This document shows, one piece after another, positions 11,031-21,435 of a stretch of 64,000 nucleotides of DNA. The notes under the pieces are model-generated. The model was not told where the DNA came from, made no database searches, and saw nothing but the letters and a program-made list of their open reading frames with translations. Position 1 is the first letter of the stretch, and every line of letters starts with the position of its first letter. This DNA is from Ilyonectria destructans (taxonomy: Eukaryota; Ascomycota; Sordariomycetes; Hypocreales; Nectriaceae): positions 1,860,001 through 1,924,000 of the forward strand of contig JAHEWK010000007.1 of NCBI GenBank assembly GCA_020740775.1, read 5' to 3'. A program made the translations under genes and the position numbers.

Positions 11031-11443
11031 ATGCATCTCGCAAAGATTACTATTCTAGCCCTCGCCAGCGCCTCAGGCGCACTCGCCTCGACCGTATGTG
11101 TTTACCCTGGCCATATTATTACTACTAGTACTAATTTAGCAGTGCCGAATCTATAGCTGGCTCGATGGAGAGGCTGTCCTCGATAACTGCTGCTGGGGCA
11201 AAGGTCAAAAGGCATGCACGAACCAGAACAAAAGAGGCACGCCTAGGGGCACAAGCGCGGCCTACTGCAGTGAACAGAGTGCGAGCTTCTGTGAGAATGT
11301 TATGCGCAATGGCCAACCTGTCTCTGCTACCTGCGTAAGTGCCAAATCTCATGAATACTATGGACCAAAAGAAACTGATTCTCACGAAGAACGCGGACTG
11401 CTGCTCTACCAAGACTGGTTGGGGAATCGGCTGCCCCAAGTGA
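11031..11443 (+). CDS. Small secreted 10-cysteine protein, copy C
   Basis: Exons 11031-11093, 11140-11334 and 11390-11443, with introns of 46 and 55 bp in phase 0, give 103 residues. The signal peptide is MHLAKITILALASASGALA. The mature protein keeps the ten-cysteine frame of copies A and B: NCCWGKGQKAC, FCENVMRNGQPVSATC, and the final exon NADCCSTKTGWGIGCPK. The loops between cysteines 1-2 (14) and 4-5 (16) are longer. Two acceptors are possible for exon 2 (11139 or 11142). The first restores the same position relative to cysteine 1 as in A and B. No frame longer than 60 codons marks this gene, so it is easily missed by ORF scans. Function is unknown. Confidence 0.88.
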
Positions 11444-11920
11444 TGGGTAGGCAACATTATGCTGCTGTGTCCGGCGCACAGAAGGAGGGAATTTAGGTAG
11501 AGAGTCATAGTGGGAAAAGGGGGCAGGGCGAGTTCTGTGCGTAAGAGACGAGTATAGAGAATATTGTAGTCATTGCTTCCACCCCATGACACCCACTGAT
11601 GTGAAGCCACCTGTCTCCGGCCACTTCTCCTGCACGCAGCATAGCTGCAAAGAAACCTGGAGAATGATTTTCGTGGACGCTTCTATAGGACTCCTCTTGC
11701 GGTGCAAAAACTGGCCAATTTCGATGCGGGTGCAGGTAAATATATACTCTTTCTAAGCCCATCCAGCTTACAACACTTGAAAACAGCCCTCTCTTATGAC
11801 CCTAGTAGTCAATGCCAAACCCAACTCTTGTAGAGTTGGGTTTTCCGCCCCACTCTAATATATATACAGTTGGGTTTTCTAACCAGGGTACAGTTGAGTT
11901 CTTAGAGTAGCCAATTATAT
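11444..11920. other. Downstream of copy C, no gene seen
   Basis: Open frames overlapping copy C on the minus strand (11131-11762) are read as shadows. From 11820 a motif AGTTGGGTTTTC recurs three times (11829, 11869 and, degenerate, 11891), suggesting the edge of repeat material. Confidence 0.4.
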
Positions 11921-12245
11921 AGCCTGAACAAATAAAAAAAGAAATAAAGATAATAAAAGAAAAAGAGTAAAATAAAGGGGTTTAAAGAAGAAGAGGATTA
12001 ACTGAATAGGCTAACGATTATCTAATATAGAACCCTTTGTACTATTTACTTGCCTACTGCTATCTTGCCTTCTTTTTTGCAAGATATGTAAATTTGCTTG
12101 TATAGTAGATAAAGTAGCTATACACTTGCGCATAAAATACCCACAGATTACACTATAGAGAAGACAGCAAATAATATTTAACATTAACAAAATCCCAAAT
12201 ATAATTAGAAACCAGTTAGAGCTCTCTGATTTCTGGCTTCTATTT
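11921..12245. repeat. AT-rich, RIP-like flank
   Basis: A/T-dominated sequence with TA-rich steps and no coding capacity. It leads into the inverted repeat at 12246. Confidence 0.45.
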
Positions 12246-12623
12246 TGTTAGTGGGAGATGCACTTCGTGCGGATAGGTCCGGCGACAGCAAGAGTCTGAG
12301 ATACCCTACAGTTCGGGCAAAAAGGAGGTCCTGCAGCTAAGACCAGCTAAGGGAATTTAGTAAGAAGGAATATTAAGCACTTAATTAAATACTTCTAAAG
12401 GTAATAAGATAGAAAAGACTATAAAGGAAGAGATAAGAGCTGCTATAACAGCTAGTTAAATAGCAAGTTAATTAATAAAAATTTTCTTAAAAAGTTTAAA
12501 TTGAAAAAGGGAAAAAGTATACTCTTTCTAGTAGAGGCCAAGCTGATTCTTTAAGTAGTATCTAGCCTAGCAAGCTTAGACTTACTGTTATTAAACTCCA
12601 GTGTGTCTGTCAGCACTATTACA
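12246..12623 (+). repeat. Inverted-repeat arm 1 (TG...CA, LTR-like, 378 bp)
   Basis: Begins TGTTAGTGGGAGATG and ends CAGCACTATTACA. The reverse complement of 12928-13303 matches it along its length. Shared blocks include GGGAGATG, CAGCAAGAGTCT, GAGGTCCTGCAGCTAAGACC, GCTGCTATAA, GGGAAAAAGTATACTCTTTC and CAGCACTATTACA. Differences are mostly C/T or G/A, as RIP would leave. The TG...CA ends are those of an LTR. No clear 5-bp target duplication flanks this arm. Confidence 0.75.
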
Positions 12624-12927
12624 CTATCTTGCTCTATTAAATAGGTCCCTTTTCTTATCCCTCTGTATAGCAATAGACTAAAATGCTAGCACTGTTCGTA
12701 TATTGTATGTCAGCTACAGAAGATACCAGTATATTGCCGTAAGGAGTATAACTGGTAAAACCCAAGAGCAGGAGGCAGGCTACAAGCTAGTAAGGCTGGA
12801 TCGACAGAATCAAATTGACTCCCGTGGCAAGAGTATGTCTGGTGTGACAATTGGTACACTACACTATACTTATAAGTTTAGAGTAAGCTGATTCTAATTG
12901 GTTTTATATTAGCAATACATTAAATAT
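12624..12927. other. Spacer between inverted-repeat arms
   Basis: About 300 bp between the two arms. A 62-codon frame (12703-12891) has no recognisable domain. Confidence 0.5.
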
Positions 12928-13303
12928 TGTAATAGTGCTGACCGGCATGCTGGCGTTTAATAACAGTAGGTTTAGCCTGCTGGACTAAATACTACTTAAA
13001 GGAATAGCTCTTCCAATAGTAGAAAGAGTATACTTTTTCCCTTCTTTAATTAAAACTTTTAAGATAGCTTTTATCATTAATTTGCCGTTTAACTAGCTAT
13101 TATAGCAGCTTTTATCCCTTCCCTTTTGCTCTTTTTTATCTTTTTATATTCAGAAGCACCTGATTAAGTGCTTGTCTTTCTCTCTCTGTTATATCTCACA
13201 GCTGGTCTTAGCTGCAGGACCTCTTTTTAAACTTGAACTATAGGGTATCTTAGACTCTTGCTGTTGCTGGCCCTGTCCGCACTAAGTACATCTCCCGACA
13301 ACA
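12928..13303 (-). repeat. Inverted-repeat arm 2 (TG...CA, LTR-like, 376 bp)
   Basis: The reverse-orientation counterpart of 12246-12623. Read on the minus strand, it begins TGTTGTCGGGAGATG and ends CAGCACTATTACA. The pair forms either a foldback element or two solo LTRs of one family inserted head-to-head. Confidence 0.75.
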
Positions 13304-13453
13304 AAAGATATAGCTAACAGTTAATAAGTGTAATTAAAACAGCTATTTACAGACAATATCAGTATTTAAACTCTCTATTACGGGACCTACCTTATAGTTA
13401 ACTACATCCTCCCTCTCAGCCCTCCCACGCGATTTTCCTCCGGAGCCGCCTAA

Positions 13454-14858
13454 TTATGATGAGTCCATAGACATTCCGGGATCTACATTAAGATCTAGAA
13501 TTCGAGATGCAGGCCAGACCAGCCACTTGCTGTATTGAGAATCCAGAATGTCATTGACCTCGCCAAGCAAATGTTGGGCCCAGCCTTCCATGAACCAGAA
13601 CGATGCCAACGATTTCAACAGGACAGCAAAGTAGGCAAGTAAGATCAGTGGGAGTGGCTCTTTTGCTTCTAGTTGCGTGATGAATTCCTCATCCAATCGA
13701 TAAAGCCAGCCCATGATATTTTCGAACTTGCCATCACTGTAGCTGATCGGGTCATGGTAGGGCCCGTATGTTGCTTTGTAGCAATCAATCAAATCTGAAG
13801 TTGCACGGACACAACAGGCAGAATATGGCTCAGTAGATTGCGCCATCATCTGAATCAATTCCATCAATGGCTGCTGCCACGTCTGGTAGGCTAAAGTAGG
13901 CAATACTGAGCCATTGTCGGTACCTTCACTAGGCTTTCCGGGTCCTACGGCGAATACCCCGCGGAAAATGGCAGCGTGGCCGAGCGTCTGGACGATAAAC
14001 CGTACACCTTGAAGCAAAGGCATCCAAGATACGGTCCGACTTTCCGAAAATACGAGAAGGTCGCCAGGACTTGGTTTTCGAGCAAAGTAATATAACGAGA
14101 CCAAAACCATGGTGCTGTACATGGGCTGTGCGTTTTCCCAGGTGAGATGGGCCAATTGTGCAGTTGCTTCCCTTACTGCGAGCTCGTAGTGGTGTTCGGC
14201 GAGGGCAATGTACCGCTCAGACTCTAAAGGTTTTAATCGAGACGAGTGCCGGGCAGCCATTGCCAACATGGTGTGGCAAAGATATGGATGATTGAAACTC
14301 AAGGGGGGAATATGGGTTCGCCAAACTTCCCCTCCTCCGAGGGTCGCAGCCGTGCTGATGGTCCAGCAATGCATCAAATCAAGATGGTCCACAATCGATG
14401 TGATTGGGGGAGATAGAGACACCACTGGACCAGAAGTCATCAACGGACTAGGTGCCGATAACGATTCCGAGCTGGAGCCGACACCAGAGTCGAGGGGATT
14501 GTTCTCGGGATGTTCGAGGGCAGCCTCAGTCCAATTCTTCCTCGGTCTACCAGGCTTTCGTTTCGTAACCGGCGCTTCCGGAGAGGGACTCTTGGCTGGT
14601 ATATGTTGCTCCGAGCTAGGCGAGAAGTCGCAGACCATGCCGAAGCGGATGCAATTGCCACATACTGGCTTTACTTCGTCGCACTGAGTGAATCAGTACG
14701 TCTATTCCCTCACCATAGGGTAAACATAATAAACATACCTTGACTTTGCGTCTCTTACAGTTTTGACAGCCTGCCCGAGACTTGGTGTGTCCTCTCCGGT
14801 GTCTCCGGGGGTGCTGTCCGGGATCCTTAGGGGAGCTGTGATGCAGTGAGGGGTCCAT
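13454..14858 (-). CDS. Zn2Cys6 transcription factor (Fungal_trans_2 / UPC2-like type)
   Basis: Two minus-strand exons, 14858-14739 and 14683-13454, with a 55-bp phase-0 intron, give 449 residues. The intron falls inside the zinc cluster. Joining the exons gives CQNCKRRKVKC then DEVKPVC-GNC-IRFGMVC, an exact C-x2-C-x6-C-x6-C-x2-C-x6-C binuclear cluster at residues 31-58. It is preceded by a basic RRHRRGHTKSRAG stretch. An AT-hook-like KRKPGRPRKNW follows at about residue 85. The rest resembles the Fungal_trans_2 regulatory domain (DLMHCWTISTAATL, FNHPYLCHTMLAMAARHSSRL). It is a nuclear DNA-binding regulator whose targets are unknown. An ATG seven codons upstream (14879) is a possible alternative start. 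The nearest neighbour is the CFEM receptor on the same strand. Confidence 0.92.
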
Positions 14859-15546
14859 CGCCGTTAACTGAAGTTGCACGTCAACGAAAGCGCGTATTCG
14901 ACTGATTTAAATTGGGATCCAGGCAGCTTAACATATGCCGCTCTCCCTTGCGGTAAAAGATAACCTCCAAGTCGAACGAATAGGAGCGAGGCGTCATGCT
15001 TCCGCTGCGCCTCGAGACATGGGTCGGTTCTCGGTTTCGGGTTCGCTCCCTTGCTAAAATGGGATTTTCGGATTCAATACGAAAATAGGCGTCCATTCAC
15101 TGGCTCGTTCGACGGGGCAGTAACCACATGCGAAATAAATTACGCAGCAGGTACCCACATCAGGAGATGGTCAAGGAATTGACGCCGCTCCGTGCTGTTT
15201 TATTGAACGCCGCCTCGTACCTGAACGGGGCTGTTTTGTCGGGTCGCAGAGCCTGCAAGGCATACTGGTGGGTGCAAGAACGAGGTGGTTTAGTGGTTGT
15301 AAGGTACATTGAATACAGTGGTGTATTTCGATTGCTACTTTAGTGGTACGATGGTAATTCAATCACTCCGAGGAACGCGTGTTACATTTTATTGTCGCGC
15401 TGCTTCCAACGTCGATTCCGCACTCAGCGCATGGCCATGCCCCATCAGGTTAGAAGGACCTCCTCAAAATGAGTTGAAGTCTCAACAAACCACAAGGCGA
15501 CGGAGAATGAATTCAAATTATTTAATATTATATTTATCCCATTTTC
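14859..15546. other. Intergenic, promoter of the Zn2Cys6 gene
   Basis: This contains the 5-prime flank of the regulator and the 3-prime flank of the receptor gene. The short frames in it are not supported. Confidence 0.5.
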
Positions 15547-17027
15547 TTATGGGTCGAATCTTGATCGTTTCTGATCGAGGTGGTCCATGTGAACAAGACG
15601 AGCCTCATCGCCGTCACTCAAATCAACAGCACCTATCCTTTGGCGATCAACGCCCTTCGATGGAATCCCCTTATACGAGCTGGTATTCATCCTCAAATTA
15701 CCGCTTCCACTCTGGTCTTCGCCACCCCGCCCCCCGGTAACACTGCGGTGTGATGAGCCCAGGACCTTTGGGAATGTTTGGACCAGAAGTAATCTTATGG
15801 CTGGCATGCATGCACATATAATCCCGACGTTAACCTCGGTCATGGACCATATGGATAGGTCCGTATAATCCCAGGTAGGATTTTGGCTATTTGAACCAAA
15901 TTCGAGGACTGAATGAAACCGGAGAATGCTTATCACGGTCACGCTAAACAAGTTAGATGTGTCTGCAGGTCATGGAGAGGGGACTTACAAGGTACCAACA
16001 CAAAACATGAGCGCGACCCCAATCTTCTTCTTCCAGTGTAAATTGAGAGCCCCAAGTTGTGAGATTGGGAGCGCCAGCATCCAAAAGTCAAGAACAATAC
16101 TGATTGTAGCATTTGACACGGCAATGGCGTTGAGATCGGTACAGTGCCCTTTGTGTTCGCCATCCCACCCGTTCCAGAAGTAGCTGATAGGGTGACAATT
16201 AAAGATAGCCACAAAAATGTAGGAGACTCCAAATAAAGCGTTGAAGATGATTGTCCCCCATAGCAGTTGACGAATAAGTCGCCCCGGGAAAATTCGTAGA
16301 TAGAAGAAAAGTAGGGACATCTTCATAAGCGCAATTTGAGCAAAGTATAAAACGCCCATGATGTAAAAGCTCAGTGTATTCCGAGTGATGTTAGTGGGGG
16401 TAAGGGTCCAGATATCTCGACCTACCCCATTGGGAACGGCACCACGGATATTGCAAACCGTGCTTGCAACAACCGAAACAAAGGTGCCGAGGATAAACCA
16501 ATCGTCGATTCCGAGTCCAGCATTTGAGTTGATCTTGTAGACGAATCGCTGAGCAACGCAAAGCCCAGCAACGGCCACCAATGCGATCGCCATTTTTGCG
16601 TAAGAGCGGGATTTATCGCGGATCGGGAACTCGCAGTATGTCATAGTTAGGTTTTGAGTCACTAGAAATGAAAATTAGCACTCCACGGTGAATATGGATT
16701 GGACGACATACAGAGCGACTCCTTGACCGTGCAGCTGTCCAGAACACATTTTAACATCTCCACCTGGAGCGGCTCATCATGGCACATGCATTTCTGATCC
16801 GTAGTCGGACATGATGAACTAGAAATTGCACTTGACAAGCAAGTTCGCTGGGAATGTTAGTCTGACTGGGGAAACATGCTTTACTGGGAACTTACTGCGC
16901 AACCAGGCATCTGCTGAAGGGTATCCAAGAGCGAAGATTGTGCTATGCAGATGGGCATTGCCACAAGGCACAGCAATAGCCACAGTCTCCCCAACACATG
17001 CATTCTGGATATTATCTGGCCAGCCAT
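15547..17027 (-). CDS. CFEM-domain GPCR-like receptor (Pth11-type)
   Basis: Four minus-strand exons: 17027-16896, 16847-16712, 16661-15989 and 15943-15547 (introns of 48, 50 and 45 bp), giving about 445 residues. The order is a signal peptide ([13 protein letters not shown]), then a CFEM domain with eight cysteines ([32 protein letters not shown]), then a seven-helix rhodopsin-like Pth11 region. The latter has [41 protein letters not shown], the [12 protein letters not shown] loop, [10 protein letters not shown], and a final helix with [19 protein letters not shown]. The tail is polar and cytosolic. In Magnaporthe, Pth11 senses surface cues before appressorium formation; the ligand here is unknown. 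An internal ATG at 17003 is an alternative start. No exon contains a disrupting lesion. Confidence 0.9.
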
Positions 17028-17765
17028 AATATCAAGACATACGAGGCGCACGCTTTGCCAATTTTAAAGCACTAGACGAACATGGCTGAAATCCCAGGCG
17101 CTAATGAATATTTAAGAAGCACCTCTGTACGCACAGACTCGGGCAGTGTAAACTCGGGAATCTAGATAAAACTGTAGGTCAGAAAATAAAGGAATGGAAC
17201 CGGTTACTCGCAAGGGCATGCTCCATCGGGAATAGCATATTCGTAGCGTTCAGTAGCCAGTCGCCTTAGCCTCGCAAGTCACCGAGTCAGGCCCAAACGT
17301 CCGAGCCCTGGAGGAACTGAGCCAATGCCCAGACGGTAAATACCTGACTAATGGCGCACATGCTCATAGCTCAGGTTCTCATCACGGCAATTTGCTGGTT
17401 ATGACGCCGTGGGCTACCGCCTAAGGTCGACTGTTCACTTCTCAAGGTAAGCCGTCATTTCAACTAGGACTAAGGGAGCAGAAGGGAACATCACGGGATT
17501 GGCAACACCCGTCCTCTGGATGTAAACATCAAACAAACCGTCTTCCTAAGTGGGTCGATGGATGGCGCGACGCACCTCCGACACGGAGAACAAGGCACTC
17601 ACGGTGATGGAGGATAAACTTGCGTGACCGACTGGAACTTCTTCGGAGGGTAATTTCTTACCAATTGAAGGCGAAGAAGAAGACACTCAGTTCATGCTTC
17701 TTAGAGCCATTCCACAAGACCTCTTAGGCAGGTTGTTGTTCATCGCCATCTCTCGAGCAATGTCT
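17028..17765. other. Intergenic, no gene seen
   Basis: Promoter side of the receptor gene. No supported coding sequence. Confidence 0.4.
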
Positions 17766-18132
17766 TCAGACCGAGTCATGTCCTTGTGCCAAGCGCTGCC
17801 CGTGGGTCTCGATCTGCAGCGCTAATTCTTTCGTCTGAGATCAGCCGGGATCAAGCTGGAAGGAATACGAGTCTTACCACCAGACTCCCACTCGTCCGCA
17901 CAGATATGCTCTCGCCGTAGCGACCCGGACGTTTCATTGTCAAGATGCCGAAAACCATGTGGGTACCGAACTCCAACCCAGAGATAGTAAGACCAGGGGC
18001 GGGAGAGGAGATCGGAGATTTCGGAGGTGCATCCGTGGCGTGCGTCGTTGATGAGTAGTCCACTTCAAACTTGATGTGCGTCAAAACAACTCTATCGAAT
18101 GCAGGCCATGAATCAGCAAGCCATTTCATCAT
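17766..18132 (-). CDS. Hypothetical small protein (two exons)
   Basis: The minus-strand exon 18132-17878 (MMKWLADSWPAFDRVVL...) can be joined, through a 43-bp intron (GTAAGA...CTCAG), to 17834-17766. This gives 107 residues ending in LALQIETHGQRLAQGHDSV. The helix-like ends and Pro/Ser-rich centre look protein-like. A second acceptor at the TTAG six bases downstream also keeps an open frame with a different C-terminus. No family is recognised. It could be the 3-prime part of a larger gene or a relic. Confidence 0.35.
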
Positions 18133-19705
18133 GACCCCTGAGAGGCTGCACTAGCGGGCGCTTGGCTGATGAGGCGTCTTAAGGCGTCTCGGGATAAGAA
18201 CTTTGAAGCTCTAGGGGAGCCACATGGAACTATTTTCGGATCCCTTTCTGGATGCTAATGGCTTATCTTGCTGTGGACACATCTTGGCACGAAGCGTAGT
18301 CCTTGGTTTGTCGAAATTCTTTCAATTGTGCATTCTAGTGGACGCCAAGGAGCGAGATGATGGCCAGGGACGATGTTGCGGCTCCTTACGTATCAGACTG
18401 GGCAGCTCCTTATAGACATATTCTGGACGCATTCTGTGGGGATGAAGAGATTGAGCGTCAAATCGACAGCGAAATTTTCGGATAGTAAGTTCCCGATATG
18501 ATGTTGGAGTTGAGGGCCTTCTCGTCCATGGAGCTAAGTTAAGCCGTGGCGCCGGTACTCGGCCATGCTCTAAGACAGAGCTGTCCTGTAGTCGAGCCGG
18601 TCCATCTGCAAAGCGGCTCTCTACAGTATAATGACGCATTCACAACTATTCCTAGTGAAGTGCAACATAAAAACTGTTAATCACCCAGCCATTGTGAAGA
18701 CACCGACTCAGCCTTGTTGAACTACAGTCTTGACTGTTGCGTTTTCTTGAGTCAGGCAGCAAGTGAATCGTCAAGTGAGGTTCGTCGGGATAATTATCGT
18801 AGTAATACTATTTTATTAATTCTGATTATTCTTTATCCCCGAATCACTTCTTTTGCATCGTTTTAATTTTGTGTGATTTATCTAGCCGGAGTACGGTGCC
18901 GCTCAGCCCGTGTCAATTTTCGGCGCGGGAGACATTTACCGGCGGTGATTCCCTCAACCACCTAAAAAAAACTCGAAAATGTTGAAACACACATGGAAAT
19001 ATTGACAATTGCTGCAGCATTTATTCGGCTCCAACTAATATACGTCAACTCGCCACAAGCAACGCAACCAGCGCCACCAAGATACGAGGCCGCAAGATGA
19101 CGCATCGCACTTCGATCACCGCTGGAACAAATCCGGACCGCAGAAACCTCAACCCTCGCTTGGCATGAATATTTCCAGTAGCTTACCGCCCAACGACGAG
19201 GCGAAGCCACTGATGACGCGTTTCCTCTTCTTTCAAGGCATGGGCCGCAGGAGCAAAACGTCAAGAATTACGCGACCCACTTGAGATATTCGTATTGAGC
19301 ATCGGGCGCTCTGGTTTTCGCATCGCAAAAGCGTAAAGTCGGCGATTGGCTGCTTTCTGCAGCTTCGTCGCAACATCGTCGGATGATACCCACTCATCCC
19401 TTGCGCGCATGCTGAATTCAGATTAAGGGCGGCGGATAGCCCCTGGGCCCATGGTAAATGCAGGTTGAGCGGAGGTCATTCCTCAGCAGACCCGATCCAA
19501 CTCGTTCCAGAATGGATTTATAAATAGAGACGGTGGTCATTTAAACGGTCACTCATCCAGCTTCTGACTTCCATCCTCTTCTCTACTTTGCACCCATACC
19601 ACGTTCATTAATCGATCCTATTCTCTTCGTCTATATACATCGTCTGCTTCTCTTCGATACCCGACGTCACCAGCCACAACTCGATCCGACAAGTCTTCAA
19701 CAATC
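18133..19705. other. Long intergenic region, upstream of RTA1-like gene
   Basis: Frames on the minus strand (18322-18639, 18962-19264) show no domain or splice support. The last 200 bp carry a CT-rich leader typical of fungal promoters and 5-prime UTRs, ending in the CAATCATGG context of the RTA1-like start. Confidence 0.5.
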
Positions 19706-20616
19706 ATGGCCTCGAATGCGACAAACACCACACAGGGATATGCTCCCTTCGATCTCTATCCCTACAATCCGGGTGAGGGCCCAGCTTTCGCCTTCTTGGG
19801 ACTCTTTGCAGCTGCCGCAGCCGTTCATTTTGTCCTCATGTTTCCATACCGATCTGCTTTCCCTATACCTATGATTATTGGTGCCGGCAGTGAGTGGCAT
19901 TGGATACTTCAAATGACAATATCCAAAGGACTGACTGACATTTCCTTCCAGTGGAATCCGCCGCCTATTGGTTCCGATCACGATCGCACAATAATCTCCG
20001 ACAGACTCTCCCATTCATCATCCAAAACCTCCTTGTGCTTGTGGCGCCACCCTTCCTCGCAGCGACCCTCTACATGTCCCTCGGCCGTATTACACGCGCA
20101 CTCAGGGCCGAGGATCTATCGTTAATCGCCATCCGATGGCTGACGAAGTTGTTTGTGCTTGTAGACGTCATCTGCTTCGTGACTCAGACGGCTGGCGCAA
20201 TCATGTCCGGAAGCGAAGTGGCCGACGAGGCCAGCCGTGGAAAAATGATCATCATCATAGGTTTGGGACTTCAAATCGCTGCCTTTTCCTTGTTCATACT
20301 TTGCATCTTCACACTGCAAAAGCGGATCCCAGAGTCGCCGAGAGCCTCAGCCGTGACAAACGAGCTGTCATACCGCCGCTACCTTGTGGGCCTCTACATT
20401 ACCAGCATGCTGTTCTTGATCCGCAACGTCGTTAGGATCATCGAATACAACCAAGGGAGCGATGGAACATTGCTGTCATCGGAGGTTTGGTTGTACATTT
20501 TTGATGCTTGCTTCATGCTTGGCATCATTACTACGATCATATTCCTACACCCAGGACGGCTGATTAAGAAGGCTCGATATGAGAAGGCGAATGAGTCGGA
20601 TATTCTATTAGCATAA
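19706..20616 (+). CDS. RTA1-like seven-helix membrane protein
   Basis: Exons 19706-19889 and 19952-20616 are separated by a 62-bp phase-1 intron (GTGAGT...CCAG), giving 282 residues. Family marks are the N-terminal YNPGEGPAFAFLGLF, the GMESAAYWFR loop (formed across the intron), QNLLVLVAPPFLAATLYMSLGRI, the DVICFVTQTAGA helix, RNVVRIIEYNQG and the C-terminal MLGIITTIIFLHPGRL. RTA1 proteins are plasma-membrane lipid translocators or transport-related proteins linked to 7-aminocholesterol and azole tolerance in yeasts. The substrate here is not predictable. The gene is intact. Confidence 0.93.
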
Positions 20617-21435
20617 ATTTTGTTGTTCCAATAGATTTTCCTGGCTACTATCATGCAGTCTATCAATTGATATTTTGTCCGCCATTCGAGCGTTCTCCAC
20701 TTGATGCTCAATTGGAAGCTAATGTAAGGTAACATCAATCAAGTTCAAGCACAGCCCATGCACCGACGCTTACTCTCCGGTATAAGTCCGCAGTCATTGT
20801 CAGAATAATTGCCTGCAGTGCAACCACATGGGAAGGAAACTCAGCTTTCTAACTTTCCGGATCGGATAAGATGCGACAGGCCAAACCAGGCTGAGGAGTT
20901 GAAGCAGAATTGTCAATCGCCAAATCAGGCTGAAAAAATGGCCCCCAACACGTTCGTATTCTCTCCACTCAGCGCGGCTTCGTGTCTGCACCTTCGACAC
21001 ATGCACCTCCAAGAAAAGCCACCTTTCTCACTGTGCTATAGCCTATCCAATTAAATGTAACACTGCAGGTAGCTCGGAAGCTCAACCAATCCATAGCCGA
21101 CCTGGGTCACTTTTGTGACCCAGGTGTCCATCGCGGGGCGCCAACCTTGTCTCATTTAGAAGTGACTTGCAGGTTCGTCATCTCGCTTCTGCTTCCTGGT
21201 TCGGTGCCTGATTTCAAAGAACCCGCACATTCTTAATTTGGGGGCTAAAAATTGACTCAAACCTGGTCAAAATTAGGGCTGCAGATGCATTTTCTCAGCC
21301 GCAGCTTGGCTTTGCGGCCCAAGAGATGCTGAGTTGAAGCGGGGACATAAAAACTGAAATATCCCTCATTCTGAGTTGGTGAATATAGACATCACCAGCA
21401 AGCTTTCTAGTTCGCTTTCCTTGCCATCCGCTCTA
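20617..21435. other. Intergenic with a perfect hairpin
   Basis: No gene is supported. A perfect 10-bp inverted repeat l at 21101-21124 is listed separately. The rest is the promoter of the membrane protein starting at 21436. Confidence 0.5.
21101..21124. repeat. Perfect 10-bp inverted repeat with TTTT loop
   Basis: CCTGGGTCAC, TTTT, then GTGACCCAGG. The site lies about 310 bp upstream of the start at 21436, so it could be a regulatory palindrome or a transcript hairpin. Confidence 0.7.

Noticed and set aside
18962..19264. Cys-rich minus-strand frame upstream of the RTA1-like gene
   Set aside because: No signal peptide, cysteines irregular, no splice or promoter evidence; probably chance.
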